Source: Nostocales cyanobacterium PMM_0081
Lineage (GTDB): Bacteria > Cyanobacteriota > Cyanobacteriia > Cyanobacteriales > Nostocaceae
Reading direction: 5' to 3'
DNA: 32,872 nucleotides
Assembly: GCA_949127805.1 (NCBI GenBank)
Contig: CASBQC010000348.1
Span: 1-32,872 of the forward strand
The translations under genes and the position numbers were made by a program. Below the pieces are notes generated by a model. The model did not search any database. It was not told the origin of the DNA and saw only the letters and a program-made list of their open reading frames with translations. Below, piece after piece: positions 32,393 through 32,872 of the stretch. The number at the start of each line of letters is the position of its first letter. Position 1 is the stretch's first letter.

Positions 32393-32872
32393 ATGGCGGA
32401 TCAGTTAATTCGTGCAACAGCAGCCGAAGGTGGAATTCGTGCCGTAGGTGTGATCACCACACGTTTAACAGAAGAAGCACGGGGACGGCACAAGCTTTCC
32501 TATGTGGCAACGGCAGCACTAGGTCGGACGATGGCAGCAGGGTTGCTAATGGCTTCTAGTATGAAGCGAACTGGGTCGAAGGTCAATGTTCGGGTGAAGG
32601 GTGATGGACCCTTGGGCGGCATATTGGTAGATGCCGGACTAGATGGCACTGTACGCGGGTATGTGGGAAATCCATCTGTGGAATTGCCTCCCAGTGCCAA
32701 AGGTAAGCTAGATGTTGGTGGTGCAGTGGGTGCCGGCTACCTCTACGTTGTCCGGGATATCGGTTATGGTTATCCTTACTCTAGTACAGTGGAACTAGTT
32801 TCTGGTGAAATTGGCGATGATGTGGCTCACTATCTGATGAATTCCGAACAAACGCCTTCAGCTATAGTTTTA
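32393..32872 (+). CDS. hslO: Hsp33 redox-regulated chaperone (N-terminal 160 residues; 3' end outside window)
   Basis: The first 160 codons of Hsp33, a cytosolic holdase activated by oxidation. The N-terminal domain is recognisable: [22 protein letters not shown], then [41 protein letters not shown] and the [21 protein letters not shown] block. The C-terminal zinc-binding Cys switch lies beyond the window, so intactness cannot be judged. The ATG start has TAAGG 6 nt upstream. Confidence 0.95.
   Translation, partial: MADQLIRATAAEGGIRAVGVITTRLTEEARGRHKLSYVATAALGRTMAAGLLMASSMKRTGSKVNVRVKGDGPLGGILVDAGLDGTVRGYVGNPSVELPPSAKGKLDVGGAVGAGYLYVVRDIGYGYPYSSTVELVSGEIGDDVAHYLMNSEQTPSAIVL

Overview
The window comes from a cyanobacterium, most likely a filamentous Nostocales-type strain. 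Four things point there. The RNA polymerase largest subunit is split into rpoC1 and rpoC2. The HIP1 octamer GCGATCGC occurs more than twenty times. Heptanucleotide tandem repeats of the STRR type fill intergenic spacers. Short palindromic interspersed repeats (GTAGAGACGCG...CGCGTCTCTAC and relatives) sit between and even inside genes. No tRNA, rRNA, CRISPR array or intact insertion sequence was seen.

Layout. Positions 1-1075 hold the tail of an unknown plus-strand gene, a GIY-YIG family protein and a small unknown protein. Positions 1254-12805 are a minus-strand cellulose synthesis cluster, read from high to low coordinates: a Pro-rich protein ending in a porin-like barrel, a large TPR protein, a GH8 endoglucanase lipoprotein (bcsZ-like), bcsB and bcsA with a PilZ domain, closed by a hairpin/U-run terminator. 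A plus-strand lipoprotein gene is divergent from the cluster. A minus-strand two-TM coiled-coil protein follows, and then, after an AT-rich gap, a plus-strand membrane-anchored GH5-CBM2 cellulase (15347-17239).

Positions 17334-28875 hold the housekeeping block rpsT - tatD - rpoB - rpoC1 - rpoC2, all on the minus strand, with hisD divergent from rpsT. The right end has a universal stress protein, a relic of a Uma2-type gene, a START/SRPBCC-like protein and the first 160 codons of hslO (Hsp33).

How the genes work together. BcsA would polymerise UDP-glucose and move the chain through the inner membrane under c-di-GMP control, and BcsB would guide it in the periplasm. GH8 and GH5 enzymes could trim or release glucan. 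The usual single outer-membrane BcsC (TPR plus barrel) is missing; its two halves appear to be separate, translationally coupled genes. This split export module is the most interesting biology here.

At the DNA level, the striking signal is repeat invasion. Heptad-repeat hairpins lie in all three spacers at the 3' ends of rpoB, rpoC1 and rpoC2, each beginning at or within a few bases of a stop codon. Repeat-like DNA has also been read in frame into bcsB, rpoC2, the GH5 cellulase and the TPR protein.
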